Assembly (NCBI RefSeq): GCF_000753735.1
Contig: NZ_JPIN01000006.1
Coordinates: 186,001-250,000, forward strand
Source of the DNA: Pseudidiomarina atlantica
Lineage (GTDB): Bacteria; Pseudomonadota; Gammaproteobacteria; Enterobacterales; Alteromonadaceae
Direction of reading: 5' to 3'
Length of the DNA: 64,000 bases
The notes beneath the pieces were generated by a model, which saw nothing but the letters and a program-made list of their open reading frames with translations, was not told the origin of the DNA and did no database searches. Of this stretch, positions 22,184-31,949 are shown piece by piece. The translations under genes were made by a program, and so were the position numbers. The first letter of the stretch is position 1, and each line of letters starts with the position of its first letter.

Positions 22184-23944
22184 TTCATGTAAGTACAATG
22201 ATTGGCTGCCGTCGTTAATGGCGGCGGCCAAACCTTGGATACGCGGCAACAGGCGCGCCATATAGAACTTCGCAGTTTTCACTTTACTTGCTAAATACGG
22301 ACGCTCGGCAGTCAAAGGTTGTGCAGTTTTGGCCATACGCAACCACAAATAGCCGTAAGTGACATAACCAATCAAATGTAGGTATTCGACCGCAACACTA
22401 TTGACGATGTTCTCATCCGCAGCGACTTTGGTCAGTACCTGCTCAGTCACGCTGGCGACCAGCTTCACTGCTTCACCCAATTGCTCATACTCTTTAGCAA
22501 GCTCAGCTTGCGGCTCTGCCAGCAACGCTTGAATGTCTTCGAGCAACGGCTGCAATAGCTGACCACGTGAGCCGGCAACTTTACGACCCAACAAGTCTAG
22601 TGCTTGGATACCGTTGGTTCCTTCATAGATTTGTGCAATCCGACAATCGCGCACCAGTTGCTCTTGCCCCCATTCACGCACATAGCCGTGCCCACCAAAG
22701 ATTTGCTGACCAAGAATGGTAGCTTCCAGCCCAGTGTCAGTAATAAATGCTTTCGCAATCGGCGTGAGCAACGCGACCAGAGCATCGGCCCGTTCTCGCT
22801 CTTGCTGGTGATCACTGTACTTAGCGATATCCAGCTGTTGCCCAACATAGGTCGAGAACGCTCGACCGCCCTCAACAAAAGCTTTCATAGTGAGCAACAT
22901 ACGACGGATATCGCCATGCACGATAAGAGGATCCGCCTCTTTTTCTGGCTGGCGGGTTGCTTTGGCACCACGACCTTGAATCCGATCTTGTGCATATTCA
23001 AGCGCATTCACGTACGACCGCGCGGCAGCGCCAAGTCCCTGAATACCCACACCCAAACGCTCATAGTTCATCATGGTGAACATCGCTGGTAAACCTTGGT
23101 GTGGCTCACCAACGAGCCAACCTTTAGCGCCGTCAAAATTCATCACACAAGTAGCAGAAGCATGGATCCCCATTTTGTGTTCAATTGAGCCACAATGCAC
23201 TTGATTCCGCTCACCGACATTACCATCAGCATCTGGCAAAAATTTAGGCACTAAGAACAAGCTAATGCCCTTGCTACCAGCGGGTGCGTCCGGCAATTTC
23301 GCCAGCACCAAATGGACAATATTCTCGGTCAGATCGTGTTCACCACCAGTGATGAATATTTTGGTGCCTGAAATAGCATAACTCCCATCTGCTTGCGGTT
23401 CGGCTTTGCTGCGGATAATACCTAAATCAGTACCTGCATGAGGTTCGGTCAAGCACATGGTGCCAGTCCACTGACCTGACGTCATGCGAGGTAAATAAAG
23501 GTCTTTCAGTTCATCAGAGGCATACTGATCGATGGTGATAATGGCACCGGCAGTAAGGCCCGGATAGAGCGAAAACGAAATATCGGCTGCGCACAAGATC
23601 TCTTCGTACTGCGCTGAAACGACTTTGGGCAGACCCATGCCACCATATTCTGGGTTTGCGGTGACGCCCACCCAGCCGCCTTCGGCCAACTGTTTGAAGT
23701 TTTCTTTGTAGTTTTGTGGCGTCGTGACCTGGCCGTTAGCGAACTTTACGCCTTCTTCATCGGCGGCGCGCGCATTAGGCGCAATCTGGTTTTCTGCGAG
23801 TTTTGCTGCTTCATCGACAATTGCCAAAGCCATTTCCATATCAACTTCAGCAAGTTGTGAGAAACGCGCCCAATCTTGGTCAACATGAAAAACGTCTTGC
23901 AATAAGAACTGGATGTCCTCACGGGGAACTCGGTAATCAGCCAT
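22169..23944 (-). CDS. Acyl-CoA dehydrogenase, long form with extra C-terminal domain
   Basis: FAD enzyme introducing the alpha-beta double bond in an acyl-CoA. 591 residues from the ATG at 23944 (MADYRVPRED); a Met four codons upstream is less likely. Recognisable parts: N-terminal helical domain, the FAD/substrate segment MCLTEPHAGTDLG followed by SGTKIFITGGEHDL, and the catalytic-base motif YEGTNGIQALDL with E441. Length and the extra C-terminal helical region resemble the AcdA/DmdC-like group (including methylthiopropionyl-CoA dehydrogenases) more than short-chain enzymes. No other beta-oxidation gene is adjacent, so chain-length preference cannot be given. Confidence 0.9.
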   Translation of the reverse strand: MADYRVPREDIQFLLQDVFHVDQDWARFSQLAEVDMEMALAIVDEAAKLAENQIAPNARAADEEGVKFANGQVTTPQNYKENFKQLAEGGWVGVTANPEYGGMGLPKVVSAQYEEILCAADISFSLYPGLTAGAIITIDQYASDELKDLYLPRMTSGQWTGTMCLTEPHAGTDLGIIRSKAEPQADGSYAISGTKIFITGGEHDLTENIVHLVLAKLPDAPAGSKGISLFLVPKFLPDADGNVGERNQVHCGSIEHKMGIHASATCVMNFDGAKGWLVGEPHQGLPAMFTMMNYERLGVGIQGLGAAARSYVNALEYAQDRIQGRGAKATRQPEKEADPLIVHGDIRRMLLTMKAFVEGGRAFSTYVGQQLDIAKYSDHQQERERADALVALLTPIAKAFITDTGLEATILGQQIFGGHGYVREWGQEQLVRDCRIAQIYEGTNGIQALDLLGRKVAGSRGQLLQPLLEDIQALLAEPQAELAKEYEQLGEAVKLVASVTEQVLTKVAADENIVNSVAVEYLHLIGYVTYGYLWLRMAKTAQPLTAERPYLASKVKTAKFYMARLLPRIQGLAAAINDGSQSLYLHELGDF

Positions 23945-24001
23945 ACAACACCTCAACTAAATCAAACAGAAGATTTAAACAGGTGTTTTAATACCAAGTT
24001 C

Positions 24002-24709
24002 CTAAGGTCTTGTCCAGTCCTGTAATGCCGGTTGCCGGAAAGCTGTGTTGCCATAAGCCAGCACGACATGATTCGGAGCAATCGTAAGCACCTGTATTCC
24101 CTGCCATTGATCACCTTGCCATAAGCGTTGCCCAGCAAGCGATACGAAGCGACTATCGGCGCGTGAAGAGTACTGATGCGCATCGTAACTAAAGGAAGGT
24201 ATTTGTCGCTGAAATTGCTGGGACAGAGCACTTAGTTGCGGCACGATCGAGTTATCTGCAAGCGTCTCGTTACCGCCCCCTGTTGCTGCCACCGCTTGAT
24301 CAAAGGCCGCGAGCAAATCTGCGGGGACTTGCTCAAGATCAACGCCACGCTCATTCACTGGTGAAGGCTCAGGCTCTGGTGTTGAGCTAGGTAAAGGCCG
24401 ATCCGTATCAACCTCTACCACCTCGGTTGAGATTACGGTGGCTAGCTCTACCTGACGGATTCGAGTCGGTTCCCCGAGTCGCCAAGTTGGTGCGGATGCT
24501 GTTTGTGGTTGCTCTGCCAGCGGCGTCGCCGGAGCCATAAACCATCCCACTGCAAACCAGCCAAGCAAAGCCGCAACCGGGACCGCTAGCCAAGGTATCC
24601 AACGCGTTACCGGCGCAATACGTTGATGCGCGGGTGCCAATGCAATCGCTTGCTGTTGCGGAATGAATTTGGACTGTTGTTGGCGTAATGCTTTTAACAC
24701 GGAAGACAT
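24002..24709 (-). CDS. General secretion pathway protein B (ExeB/GspB type)
   Basis: 235 residues from the ATG at 24709 (MSSVLKALR), two bases after the ExeA-type gene stop; the frame is open further up but that would lie inside that gene. Short cytoplasmic segment, one membrane helix (about 37-58), a Pro/Glu/Thr-rich periplasmic linker, and a C-terminal GspB-like domain (about 165-232) with SYDAHQYSS, RFVSLAGQRL and GIQVLTIAPNHVVL. In Aeromonas ExeA and ExeB form a complex that helps the type II secretin through the peptidoglycan. Here the pair stands alone, with no gsp core genes in the window. The call rests on domain layout and pairing. Confidence 0.82.
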   Translation of the reverse strand: MSSVLKALRQQQSKFIPQQQAIALAPAHQRIAPVTRWIPWLAVPVAALLGWFAVGWFMAPATPLAEQPQTASAPTWRLGEPTRIRQVELATVISTEVVEVDTDRPLPSSTPEPEPSPVNERGVDLEQVPADLLAAFDQAVAATGGGNETLADNSIVPQLSALSQQFQRQIPSFSYDAHQYSSRADSRFVSLAGQRLWQGDQWQGIQVLTIAPNHVVLAYGNTAFRQPALQDWTRP

Positions 24710-24711
24710 AG

Positions 24712-26151
24712 CTATTGTTGCTCCTGCTGCATCGCTAGACGCGGGCCAAAATCGGTATGGTGACTGGTCAACCACGCCAAGGTAAGCCCATCAAGTTCGC
24801 CTGACACCGGCAAGCCATGTTGTTGCTGTAGCGCCGTCACGAGTTCAGCCAAAGAATCTTGCTGTTGCGCTGTGGTTTGCCGTAACTGTTCACCCAACCA
24901 GCGTTGATAGGTATCTTCAGCGCGCAACTGATACCCAGGGGGCAACGGAAACACGGCCAAAAATTCACCGGTCCAGTTCGCATTAGGCGTTGCACTCTCA
25001 CTCGTGACCGCCTGCCAACCGCCATCTTGCAGCTGCAACAACACCGGCAAATTCAATGCCTTGATGCGATCGAAGCGCAATCGACCTTGCACACAACCGA
25101 GTTGATATTCTTCGAGCCAACGACAGAGTTCAACGTCAGCTGGTGGTTGTGGTAGCTGCCAAGCGCGTAACAGCGACTGCAAGGGTTGTTGCGTACTTGC
25201 AGCGGATACAGGCTGCGCCGCCGCAAGCGTGGTTGCCGTGTTTGCAGAACTATTGAACCACCAACTCAGGGCTGCGGTTCCGACTAAGGCAATCACCATT
25301 GTTGTCACTAAGGCGATGGACATGCGCCGCGGTGTTTGGCTGGGACTCACGTCGAGCTCGCGCGCAGCGGCTTTTACCTGAGCTTTGCCAACCACTTGTA
25401 CTTGATCGTTGTATGCGGCAAGTAGCGCGCGATCGCAGAGCAAGTTCAGCCGGCGTGGAATGCCCTCACTGTAATAATGCACCAGCTTTAACGCTGCGTT
25501 ATCAAATAACTCTCGCTGCGCGCCAGCTACCTGCAAGCGATAGTTGATGTAACGCTGGGTGTCAGCAGCTTGCAACGGTAAGAGATGATAACGCGCGGTG
25601 ATGCGCTGGGCTAATTGCCGTAACTCACGGCGACGCAGCAAGTCCTGTAATTCAGGTTGACCGATCAGAATCACCCGCAACAACTTATGCTGGTTAGTTT
25701 CAAGGTTGGTCAATAGGCGCAATTGTTCAAGCACTTGCGAGCGTAGATGCTGAGCTTCATCAATCAACACTACACACTGTTCGCCCGCGGCATGAGCCGT
25801 GAGCAAAAATTCTTGCAGTTTGTCGGTGAGTCTCTTGTTAGTGATATTACGTTTAGCGTAGCGAATGCCAAATTCATCACACAAGGTGGCCAATAATTCA
25901 GTTTCATTCAGCATGGGATTGAGGATGAACGCAGTGCGAGTTGCTTCCGGCAACTGCTCAAGTAAAGCCCTTGATACGGTAGTTTTACCAGTCCCCACTT
26001 CACCGGTTAATAAAATAAAACCGCCGCTACCTTGCAGGCCATAACTGAGGTGTGCCAAGGCCTCTTGGTGGCGCTCGCTCATGTATAAAAATTGCGGATC
26101 AGGCGCAATCGAAAAAGGCTCTGTCTGTAATCCAAAGTAATTCAGATACAT
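24712..26151 (-). CDS. ExeA-type AAA ATPase with peptidoglycan-binding domain
   Basis: 479 residues. N-terminal AAA ATPase (MYLNYFGLQTEPFSIAPDP start is typical) with Walker A GEVGTGKTT at 50-58 and Walker B VVLIDEAQ at 127-134, then a winged-helix-like lid, one membrane helix around 280-298, and a periplasmic part ending in a peptidoglycan-binding type 1 repeat (DSLAELVTALQQQHGLP...LTLAWL). Energises secretin insertion in the outer membrane in type II secretion; a similar ATPase (MshM) serves MSHA pili, so that role remains open. ATG at 26151; paired with the ExeB-type gene downstream. Confidence 0.88.
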   Translation of the reverse strand: MYLNYFGLQTEPFSIAPDPQFLYMSERHQEALAHLSYGLQGSGGFILLTGEVGTGKTTVSRALLEQLPEATRTAFILNPMLNETELLATLCDEFGIRYAKRNITNKRLTDKLQEFLLTAHAAGEQCVVLIDEAQHLRSQVLEQLRLLTNLETNQHKLLRVILIGQPELQDLLRRRELRQLAQRITARYHLLPLQAADTQRYINYRLQVAGAQRELFDNAALKLVHYYSEGIPRRLNLLCDRALLAAYNDQVQVVGKAQVKAAARELDVSPSQTPRRMSIALVTTMVIALVGTAALSWWFNSSANTATTLAAAQPVSAASTQQPLQSLLRAWQLPQPPADVELCRWLEEYQLGCVQGRLRFDRIKALNLPVLLQLQDGGWQAVTSESATPNANWTGEFLAVFPLPPGYQLRAEDTYQRWLGEQLRQTTAQQQDSLAELVTALQQQHGLPVSGELDGLTLAWLTSHHTDFGPRLAMQQEQQ

Positions 26152-26254
26152 AATTTGTTGAACTTCGCTAAATGAAACTAAAGTCAGTGTAACGATTGAC
26201 TTGCATCAGGGCTAGTCATTCGCGATCATCAACTAAAATTAAAAGGGTTTACCG

Positions 26255-27370
26255 ATGCAAATATATCTTGTTGGTGGAGCAGTTCGCGATAGTCTCTTGA
26301 ACAAACAGGTCACTGAACGTGATTATGTGGTCGTAGGCGCCACTGCCGAAGAAATGCTCTCGCAGGGATTTCAGCAAGTTGGCAAAGACTTCCCGGTGTT
26401 CTTACACCCGCAGACTGGCGAAGAATATGCACTGGCACGTACCGAACGCAAACAGGGCGTCGGTTATACCGGGTTTAGCGTGCATGCAGCGCCAGATGTC
26501 ACGCTGGAACAGGACTTGCTGCGCCGTGATCTCACCATTAACGCAATCGCCCAAGCCAGTGATGGTCAATTGATTGATCCTTATGGTGGCCGTTCGGATC
26601 TCGCGAAACGTTGTCTGCGTCACGTCTCGCCGGCGTTTGTTGAGGATCCACTACGGGTGTTGCGAGTGGCACGCTTCGCTGCTCGCTTCGCTAAGGATGG
26701 TTTCTATATCGCCAGTGAAACCTTGGCACTGATGCAGCAGATAAGTGCCGATGGCGAGCTGGCGAGCTTAGCTAATGAACGGGTCTGGCATGAAACCGTA
26801 AAAGCGCTGAATACGTCACGTCCTTGGGTCTATTTTTCCGTATTAGCCAATGTTGACGCACTGACCCAGTGGTATCCAGAGCTTGCCGACGACACATTAT
26901 TGCAAAGGCTTGAAGCGCGCTATCCCGAAGTGCCAGAACAACAGTCTGAACAAGTCTTTTTACTACTCATGGCGGAACTAACTGAAACACAAATTGAGCA
27001 GTTTTGTGCGCGTCTACGCGTCCCCAATGAATGGCGGGCATTAGCACTTATCGCCCAGCGTTGTCATGCACAGCACCACGATGTTGCAGCGAGTGACTTG
27101 TTCGCTAACTGTTTGCACCAAGCAGATTGTTGGCGCTGTCCAGAACGTTGGCAAAAGCTGCGGCAGTTGTGGCAACTGCAAGGTGTTAGCGAGGCGACGC
27201 TAGAACGTTTGCAGCGAGCCTATGCAGCAGCCGTTGCGGTGCATGCCGGTGAGGTGATTGCGGCCGCAGCACAGCGTGGTGAAACTCTCCAAGGCCCAGC
27301 AATCGGCGCAGCGGTCAGCCGCGCCAGAGCCGCTGCTATTAGTAATGCGTTAGAGGAAGATCCAGAGTAA
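26255..27370 (+). CDS. cca: CCA tRNA nucleotidyltransferase, lacking an HD domain
   Basis: Adds or repairs the CCA end of tRNAs without a template. 371 residues, class II enzyme: [10 protein letters not shown] at the N-terminus, the metal-binding pair E21/D23 (ERDYVVVG; D21/D23 in E. coli), [19 protein letters not shown] and [15 protein letters not shown]. coli Cca (412 residues) carries an HD phosphohydrolase domain with HDLGKG; no such motif is present and the region around residues 220-260 is shortened, so only the nucleotidyltransferase activity is expected. Divergent from exeA; the 3' end overlaps uppP by 21 bases. Confidence 0.94.
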   Translation: MQIYLVGGAVRDSLLNKQVTERDYVVVGATAEEMLSQGFQQVGKDFPVFLHPQTGEEYALARTERKQGVGYTGFSVHAAPDVTLEQDLLRRDLTINAIAQASDGQLIDPYGGRSDLAKRCLRHVSPAFVEDPLRVLRVARFAARFAKDGFYIASETLALMQQISADGELASLANERVWHETVKALNTSRPWVYFSVLANVDALTQWYPELADDTLLQRLEARYPEVPEQQSEQVFLLLMAELTETQIEQFCARLRVPNEWRALALIAQRCHAQHHDVAASDLFANCLHQADCWRCPERWQKLRQLWQLQGVSEATLERLQRAYAAAVAVHAGEVIAAAAQRGETLQGPAIGAAVSRARAAAISNALEEDPE

Positions 27371-28144
27371 AACAACGCCAAGAAGTAGACGGTAAATCAC
27401 AAATGGCAGCATGCCCATTTTCTCAATTACTTGTAAAAACAGTTTGATGCACACATAAGCTGAAACAAAAGCGACCAAAGTGCCGATTGCGACGAGGTCC
27501 CAAGCAACTGGTGCCGTCTGCTGCACCAGTTGTAAGCCTTTGTAACCACCCGCTAGCAGAATCACTGGTATCGATAACAGAAATGAGAATCTTGCAGCAT
27601 CCGAACGCGTTAGGCCCAGCAATAAACCAGCGGTCATAGTAATACCTGAACGCGAAGTGCCCGGGATCAGCGCAACAGCCTGCGCGATGCCGATCAGCAA
27701 TGCCTGTCGCAACGTGAGTTTGTCAAGTGATGAGCGCTCGCTGGCTCTGCTATCGGCAAACCACAGTAGTACGCCAAAGAGAATCGTGGTACTGGCAATG
27801 ACCAGTGCCGAGCGTCCATAATTTTCAATGATGTCGTTGCCGAACAACCCCGCAAGCCCAGCCGGCACTGTCGCCCAAACCAAAAACCAAGCCATACGAC
27901 CAGCGGCCGAATGGCGACCACAAAAACTAGCAAACCAGCCCACCAGCAATTCGCCGACTTCTTTGCGATAGTAAAACATGACCGCGGCCAAGGTGCCCAC
28001 GTGTACAGCGACGTCAAAGGCAAGACCTTGATCTTGCCAACCGAGCAATTGCGACGGCAAGATCAAGTGAGCGGAACTTGAGATTGGAAGAAATTCGGTA
28101 AGGCCTTGTATTAAAGCTAAAATAATTGCTTCGAACGTACTCAA
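27350..28144 (-). CDS. uppP: Undecaprenyl-diphosphate phosphatase
   Basis: BacA/UppP family integral membrane enzyme recycling undecaprenyl diphosphate to the phosphate carrier used in peptidoglycan and O-antigen synthesis; overproduction gives bacitracin resistance. 264 residues, about eight membrane segments. Both conserved motifs are present: [14 protein letters not shown] (E17; residues 13-26) and PGTSRSG at 161-167. The ATG at 28144 overlaps the folK stop (ATGA), so it is the last gene of a folB-folK-uppP unit. Convergent with cca, 21-base overlap in another frame. Confidence 0.96.
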   Translation of the reverse strand: MSTFEAIILALIQGLTEFLPISSSAHLILPSQLLGWQDQGLAFDVAVHVGTLAAVMFYYRKEVGELLVGWFASFCGRHSAAGRMAWFLVWATVPAGLAGLFGNDIIENYGRSALVIASTTILFGVLLWFADSRASERSSLDKLTLRQALLIGIAQAVALIPGTSRSGITMTAGLLLGLTRSDAARFSFLLSIPVILLAGGYKGLQLVQQTAPVAWDLVAIGTLVAFVSAYVCIKLFLQVIEKMGMLPFVIYRLLLGVVLLWIFL

Positions 28145-28692
28145 AATGCCGCTTCCTTGTCGCTCTCGGGGGTGATCAAATAAGGTAGTGCTGGATAGCG
28201 AAATTCTATCGGTTTTAACACCTGCTCGCTATTAAAATTCTGCCAAATTTCTGCAAAGCTTTGCTGAGTTTCAGGATGCTTATAGCTTGGCGCTAGTTCG
28301 GCTAGCGGCCACAGCACAAAAGCATTAAACAAAACCTCGGGGCGAGGTAATTGAATCGGCTTGGCGCAAACTAAGTCGCCATAAAGCAACAAGTCAATAT
28401 CGAGGGTCCGCGGACTGTATTTGGGCAAAGAGGATGGATGACCGTTCGCTCGCTCAATTTGCTTGCACACTTCACTCAGAGCAGTAAGCGGTAAATCGGT
28501 ATGAAATCCAACTACAGTATTGTAGAAATCATGGCCGTCAAAACCTACCGCCGCGCTTTCATACATGCGCGCAACTTTCATCGGTCGCTGACGGCTGGCG
28601 AAACGATCGTGCAAAGCGCGAAGGCCAGCTTGCATGTGCTGCCGACGTTGGCGATTACTACCAAGCCCAAGAAATACCTGCGTCATTGCCAT
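28141..28692 (-). CDS. folK: 2-amino-4-hydroxy-6-hydroxymethyldihydropteridine pyrophosphokinase
   Basis: HPPK transfers pyrophosphate from ATP to hydroxymethyldihydropterin in folate synthesis. 183 residues. N-terminal FLGLGSNRQ and the signature [14 protein letters not shown] with the two metal-binding aspartates; [15 protein letters not shown] follows as usual. The ATG at 28692 comes one base after the folB stop (TGATATG); a second ATG at 28686 is possible. Placing folB and folK together is common, here with uppP behind them. Confidence 0.95.
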   Translation of the reverse strand: MAMTQVFLGLGSNRQRRQHMQAGLRALHDRFASRQRPMKVARMYESAAVGFDGHDFYNTVVGFHTDLPLTALSEVCKQIERANGHPSSLPKYSPRTLDIDLLLYGDLVCAKPIQLPRPEVLFNAFVLWPLAELAPSYKHPETQQSFAEIWQNFNSEQVLKPIEFRYPALPYLITPESDKEAAF

Positions 28693-28693
28693 A

Positions 28694-29047
28694 TCAGTTG
28701 CGCTGTCGGGTTATTTCAACACCAACAGTTTCAGCAGCAGCGACCGCTTGCGGCTTATAAACTGTGACTGTCACTTGAGTGACGGCAAAATCGCTCAGAA
28801 TCAATTCAGCAACTTCTTCTGCGACGGTTTCGATCAGTTGCCGTGGACGTGCTTCAACCAACTGCACTACGGCTTTACTCAAGCTATCGTAATCTAATGC
28901 AAGTTGAATATCGTCGGCGGCTGCAGCTGCACGTTGATCCCACAGCATGGTCAGATCAAAAAGCAATGGTTGCGGCTGCTCGTGCTCCCATTCGTACACA
29001 CCAATATAGGCGGCGGTCTTTAAGCCTTTTACGAACACTTTATCCAT
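28694..29047 (-). CDS. folB: Dihydroneopterin aldolase
   Basis: Splits (and epimerises) dihydroneopterin to hydroxymethyldihydropterin and glycolaldehyde, the step before FolK. 117 residues, normal length. Family features: MDKVFVKGLKTAAYIGVYEWE at the start (contact Glu in VYEWE), DYDSLSKAV in the middle, LIETVAEEVAELIL, and the catalytic Lys in VTVYKPQAV. First gene of folB-folK-uppP, divergent from plsY over 98 bases. Confidence 0.95.
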   Translation of the reverse strand: MDKVFVKGLKTAAYIGVYEWEHEQPQPLLFDLTMLWDQRAAAAADDIQLALDYDSLSKAVVQLVEARPRQLIETVAEEVAELILSDFAVTQVTVTVYKPQAVAAAETVGVEITRQRN

Positions 29048-29078
29048 TCTGCCCTACTCTATTTATCAGCATAGAAAT

Positions 29079-29106
29079 TTGACGCCAAAGCGCTTATGCT
29101 TATGGC
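29079..29106 (+). promoter_or_regulatory. Possible sigma-70 promoter of plsY
   Basis: TTGACG at 29079-29084 and TATGGC at 29101-29106 with a 16-base spacer, 39 bases before the plsY ATG. Good -35, moderate -10. Lies between the divergent folB and plsY. Confidence 0.4.
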
Positions 29107-29145
29107 TTTGCATAGTAACGGAAAGCGCGCCGGAAAAAAAACCTC

Positions 29146-29733
29146 ATGGGTGCATTAATTGTTCTCGCCATCATTGTCGCCTACTTATTTGGCTCCATCA
29201 GCAGTGCGGTACTTATCTGCAAACTGTTTCGCTTGCCCGATCCGCGCCAACATGGCTCCAATAATCCAGGTGCAACCAACGTATATCGTATGGGTGGCGC
29301 AGTCCCAGCATTTCTAACGCTATTTTTTGATGTTCTCAAAGGTATGGTGCCGGTCTGGGGCTCCTACTTTCTTGGTATCGAACCCTTATTCCTGGGCATG
29401 ATCGCAGTTGCTGCTTGCCTCGGTCACATTTTCCCGCTGTATTTTCATTTTCGCGGTGGAAAAGCCGTTGCAACCGCCTTAGGCGCAATGTTTCCGGTCG
29501 CTTGGGAAATGGCGCTATTACTCATCGCCACCTGGCTCGTGGTATTTCGTATCAGCCGCGTCTCCTCGTTGGCCGCAATCATTACCGTATCTTTGGCACC
29601 ATTTTATGCCTATTGGATTAAGCCGCAATACACGGTGCCTGTGATTATGATTTCAATACTTATCATCTGGCGCCACCAAGCCAATATATCGCGTCTGCGC
29701 CAGGGTCACGAGCAACGCATGCGCCGTCGTTAA
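29146..29733 (+). CDS. plsY: Glycerol-3-phosphate acyltransferase PlsY
   Basis: Inner membrane enzyme using acyl phosphate to acylate glycerol 3-phosphate, the first phospholipid step in the PlsX/PlsY route. 195 residues, about five membrane segments. The three catalytic loops are clear: [26 protein letters not shown], and [12 protein letters not shown] near the C-terminus. Its product is the substrate of PlsC, encoded in this window at 5924-6655. Convergent with tsaD, sharing a TTAA stop overlap. Confidence 0.96.
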   Translation: MGALIVLAIIVAYLFGSISSAVLICKLFRLPDPRQHGSNNPGATNVYRMGGAVPAFLTLFFDVLKGMVPVWGSYFLGIEPLFLGMIAVAACLGHIFPLYFHFRGGKAVATALGAMFPVAWEMALLLIATWLVVFRISRVSSLAAIITVSLAPFYAYWIKPQYTVPVIMISILIIWRHQANISRLRQGHEQRMRRR

Positions 29734-29740
29734 TCGGCGT
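29721..29740. other. Inverted repeat around the shared plsY/tsaD stops
   Basis: CGCCG at 29722-29726 pairs with CGGCG at 29735-29739 (plus a G-T pair), with the shared TTAA (29730-29733) in the 8-base loop. A further AGCAA/TTGCT pairing (29711-29715 with 29741-29745) is possible past an internal bulge. No U run on either strand. Weaker than the valS and putA cases. Confidence 0.4.
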
Positions 29741-30755
29741 TTGCTGGGGTTTGTAGCTGCTCTAATGGCCAACGCGGAAAGGTCCTAATCACTATATCCA
29801 CTTGCTCACCTGCAAGCAGGCGTTGCGCGCCAGCAAATGCGATCATCGCCCCATTGTCGGTACAAAACTCAGGCCGCGGAAAGTACACCTGTCCGCCTAT
29901 CTGCCGAGTAAACGCCTGTAGTTGCTCGCGCAAAGCTTTGTTGGCACTCACCCCTCCGGCAACCACGAGACGCTTTAAACCGGTCGCTTCTAGGGCGCGT
30001 CGGCATTTAATCACCAAAGTATCCACCACTGCATCTTGGAAGGCTCGAGCAATATCCGCCCGCGTTTGCTCACTTGCATCGGCCGCGGCGATAGTATTTG
30101 CCGCGAAGGTTTTCAAGCCGCTAAAGCTAAAATCTAAACCGGGTCGATCAGTCATCGGCCGCGGAAATTTATAAACACCGGGCTGTCCACCGTCTGCCAG
30201 AGCGGCCAATCGCGGCCCACCGGGATAATCGAGCCCCATCAATTTGGCAGTTTTATCAAACGCTTCGCCAGCAGCATCGTCAACAGACTCACCGAGTAAT
30301 TCATACTTACCGATGCCATCAACGCGCACCAATTGCGTATGGCCACCAGAAACGAGTAGTGCGATAAACGGAAATGCTGGAGGATTATCTTCGAGCATGG
30401 GCGCCAGCAAGTGGCCTTCCATGTGATGCACGGCTATCGCCGGAACCTGCCAGCCGAAAGCTAGGCTCCGGCCAATACAGGCGCCAACCAGTAGGGCGCC
30501 AACTAGACCAGGTCCCGCGGTGTAGGCAACAGCATCAATATCGGCACTCGTTAGCTCAGCTTCGCTGAGAGCAGCTTGAATGAGTGGTAGGGTTTTCCGC
30601 ACATGGTCGCGCGATGCCAATTCTGGCACCACGCCGCCATAATCTGCATGTAATTTGACTTGGGAATACAACTGATGGGCTAACAGGCCTTGCTCGGTAT
30701 CGTAAATAGCAATGCCTGTTTCGTCACAAGATGTCTCGATTCCGAGAACGCGCAT
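29730..30755 (-). CDS. tsaD: tRNA N6-adenosine threonylcarbamoyltransferase
   Basis: Catalytic subunit forming t6A37 in ANN-decoding tRNAs, with TsaB, TsaE and TsaC. 341 residues. N-terminal [14 protein letters not shown], metal-binding HxxxH at H111 and H115 (HHMEGH), [27 protein letters not shown] and [12 protein letters not shown] are all typical of the ASKHA fold. In many gammaproteobacteria tsaD is divergent from rpsU-dnaG; here pilU lies 49 bases upstream on the same strand instead, so the usual macromolecular synthesis operon is elsewhere. Confidence 0.97.
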   Translation of the reverse strand: MRVLGIETSCDETGIAIYDTEQGLLAHQLYSQVKLHADYGGVVPELASRDHVRKTLPLIQAALSEAELTSADIDAVAYTAGPGLVGALLVGACIGRSLAFGWQVPAIAVHHMEGHLLAPMLEDNPPAFPFIALLVSGGHTQLVRVDGIGKYELLGESVDDAAGEAFDKTAKLMGLDYPGGPRLAALADGGQPGVYKFPRPMTDRPGLDFSFSGLKTFAANTIAAADASEQTRADIARAFQDAVVDTLVIKCRRALEATGLKRLVVAGGVSANKALREQLQAFTRQIGGQVYFPRPEFCTDNGAMIAFAGAQRLLAGEQVDIVIRTFPRWPLEQLQTPANAD

Positions 30756-30804
30756 GAAAACCTCGTACTACCGCACTTATAAAAGAGCGATAGTTTACTC
30801 GAAG

Positions 30805-31917
30805 TTACTCGAAATCTACAGTCACACCTTTAAGTGGGCCTTCTTCACCGGGACGACTCTCGCCGCTAAGTTTAATTTTCAAGCGCAAATCGTTTGGTGC
30901 ATCAGCATGACGCAATGCATCCTCAAAGGTGATTTTGCGAGCTTTGTAGAGGTCAAAAAGAGCTTGGTCGAAGGTTTGCATACCCAGTTCTCGCGACTTC
31001 GCCATGATCTCTTTGATTTCACCCATATCGTTGGTGGCAATTTTCTCCGCCACGATAGGGCTGTTGAGCAACACCTCAATGGCAGCTAAGCGCCCACCGT
31101 CAACGGTCGGAATCAATTGCTGTGCGACAATACCGCGCAAGTTCAACGACAAGTCGAACATCAATTTGCCGATTTTCTCTTTTGGCACCATGTGCATGAT
31201 CCGCTCTATCGCTTGGTTCGCGTTATTGGCGTGCAAAGTAGCCACGCATAGGTGACCGGTTTCAGCGAAGGTGAGTGCATATTCCATGACTTCTTGCGAG
31301 CGTATCTCACCGACTAAAATAACGTCCGGCGCTTGTCGTAATGAACTTTTCAGCGCCGCTTCAAAACTCTCCGTATCGGTTCCAACTTCACGTTGGGTGA
31401 CCATAGATTTGCCATGCTCATGCACGAATTCAATCGGATCTTCGATGGTAATAATATGGCCACGCGAATGCTGATTTCGGTAACCCAGCAATGCTGCCAA
31501 GCTCGTTGATTTACCGGTACCCGTGCCACCCACAACCAGAAAGAGGCCGCGCTTTGCCATGATCAGTTTGGTAAGAACTTCAGGTAACTTGAGTTCTTCC
31601 ACGGTGGGTATTTCGGTGACGATACGACGAATAACCATACCGGCGCGTTGCCGTTGCCAGAATGCGCTGACCCGGAAGCGGCCGATACCCTCACGGAATA
31701 TCGCAAAGTTCGCTTCATGATCTTTAAAATACGCATCGTGGTGTTTCTCACCGAGCGCATCTTTCACCAAGTCCAACGCGCCCTCTTCCGAAAGTTTCTG
31801 CTCGGTCAAATGACGTAGTTCACCATTGATTTTGGCGCTTGGTGGCAGGTTTGCCGAAATAAACAAATCTGAAGCGTTCTTTTCGATCATGATTTGCAGT
31901 AGTTTGTTGAGCAACAT
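30805..31917 (-). CDS. pilU: Type IV pilus retraction ATPase PilU
   Basis: PilT-paralogous hexameric ATPase assisting pilus retraction at the inner membrane base. 370 residues from the ATG at 31917, which has GAGGA seven bases upstream and aligns with the Pseudomonas PilU start (MLLNKLLQIMIEKNASDLF). A Met ten codons upstream (31947) has no good ribosome site. Walker A GGTGTGKST at 130-138, then the Asp box (TIEDPIEFVH), Walker B (DVILVGEIR) and His box (GHLCVATLHANNA). Downstream of pilT by 32 bases. Confidence 0.95.
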   Translation of the reverse strand: MLLNKLLQIMIEKNASDLFISANLPPSAKINGELRHLTEQKLSEEGALDLVKDALGEKHHDAYFKDHEANFAIFREGIGRFRVSAFWQRQRAGMVIRRIVTEIPTVEELKLPEVLTKLIMAKRGLFLVVGGTGTGKSTSLAALLGYRNQHSRGHIITIEDPIEFVHEHGKSMVTQREVGTDTESFEAALKSSLRQAPDVILVGEIRSQEVMEYALTFAETGHLCVATLHANNANQAIERIMHMVPKEKIGKLMFDLSLNLRGIVAQQLIPTVDGGRLAAIEVLLNSPIVAEKIATNDMGEIKEIMAKSRELGMQTFDQALFDLYKARKITFEDALRHADAPNDLRLKIKLSGESRPGEEGPLKGVTVDFE

Positions 31918-31949
31918 AGTTGTTCCTCGCTTATCCTCTTGCGCCATAA

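Noticed and set aside
30794-30813. Tandem TTACTCGAA copies at the pilU end
   Set aside because: Only two copies of about ten bases, one partly coding; no further copies seen, so treated as chance.
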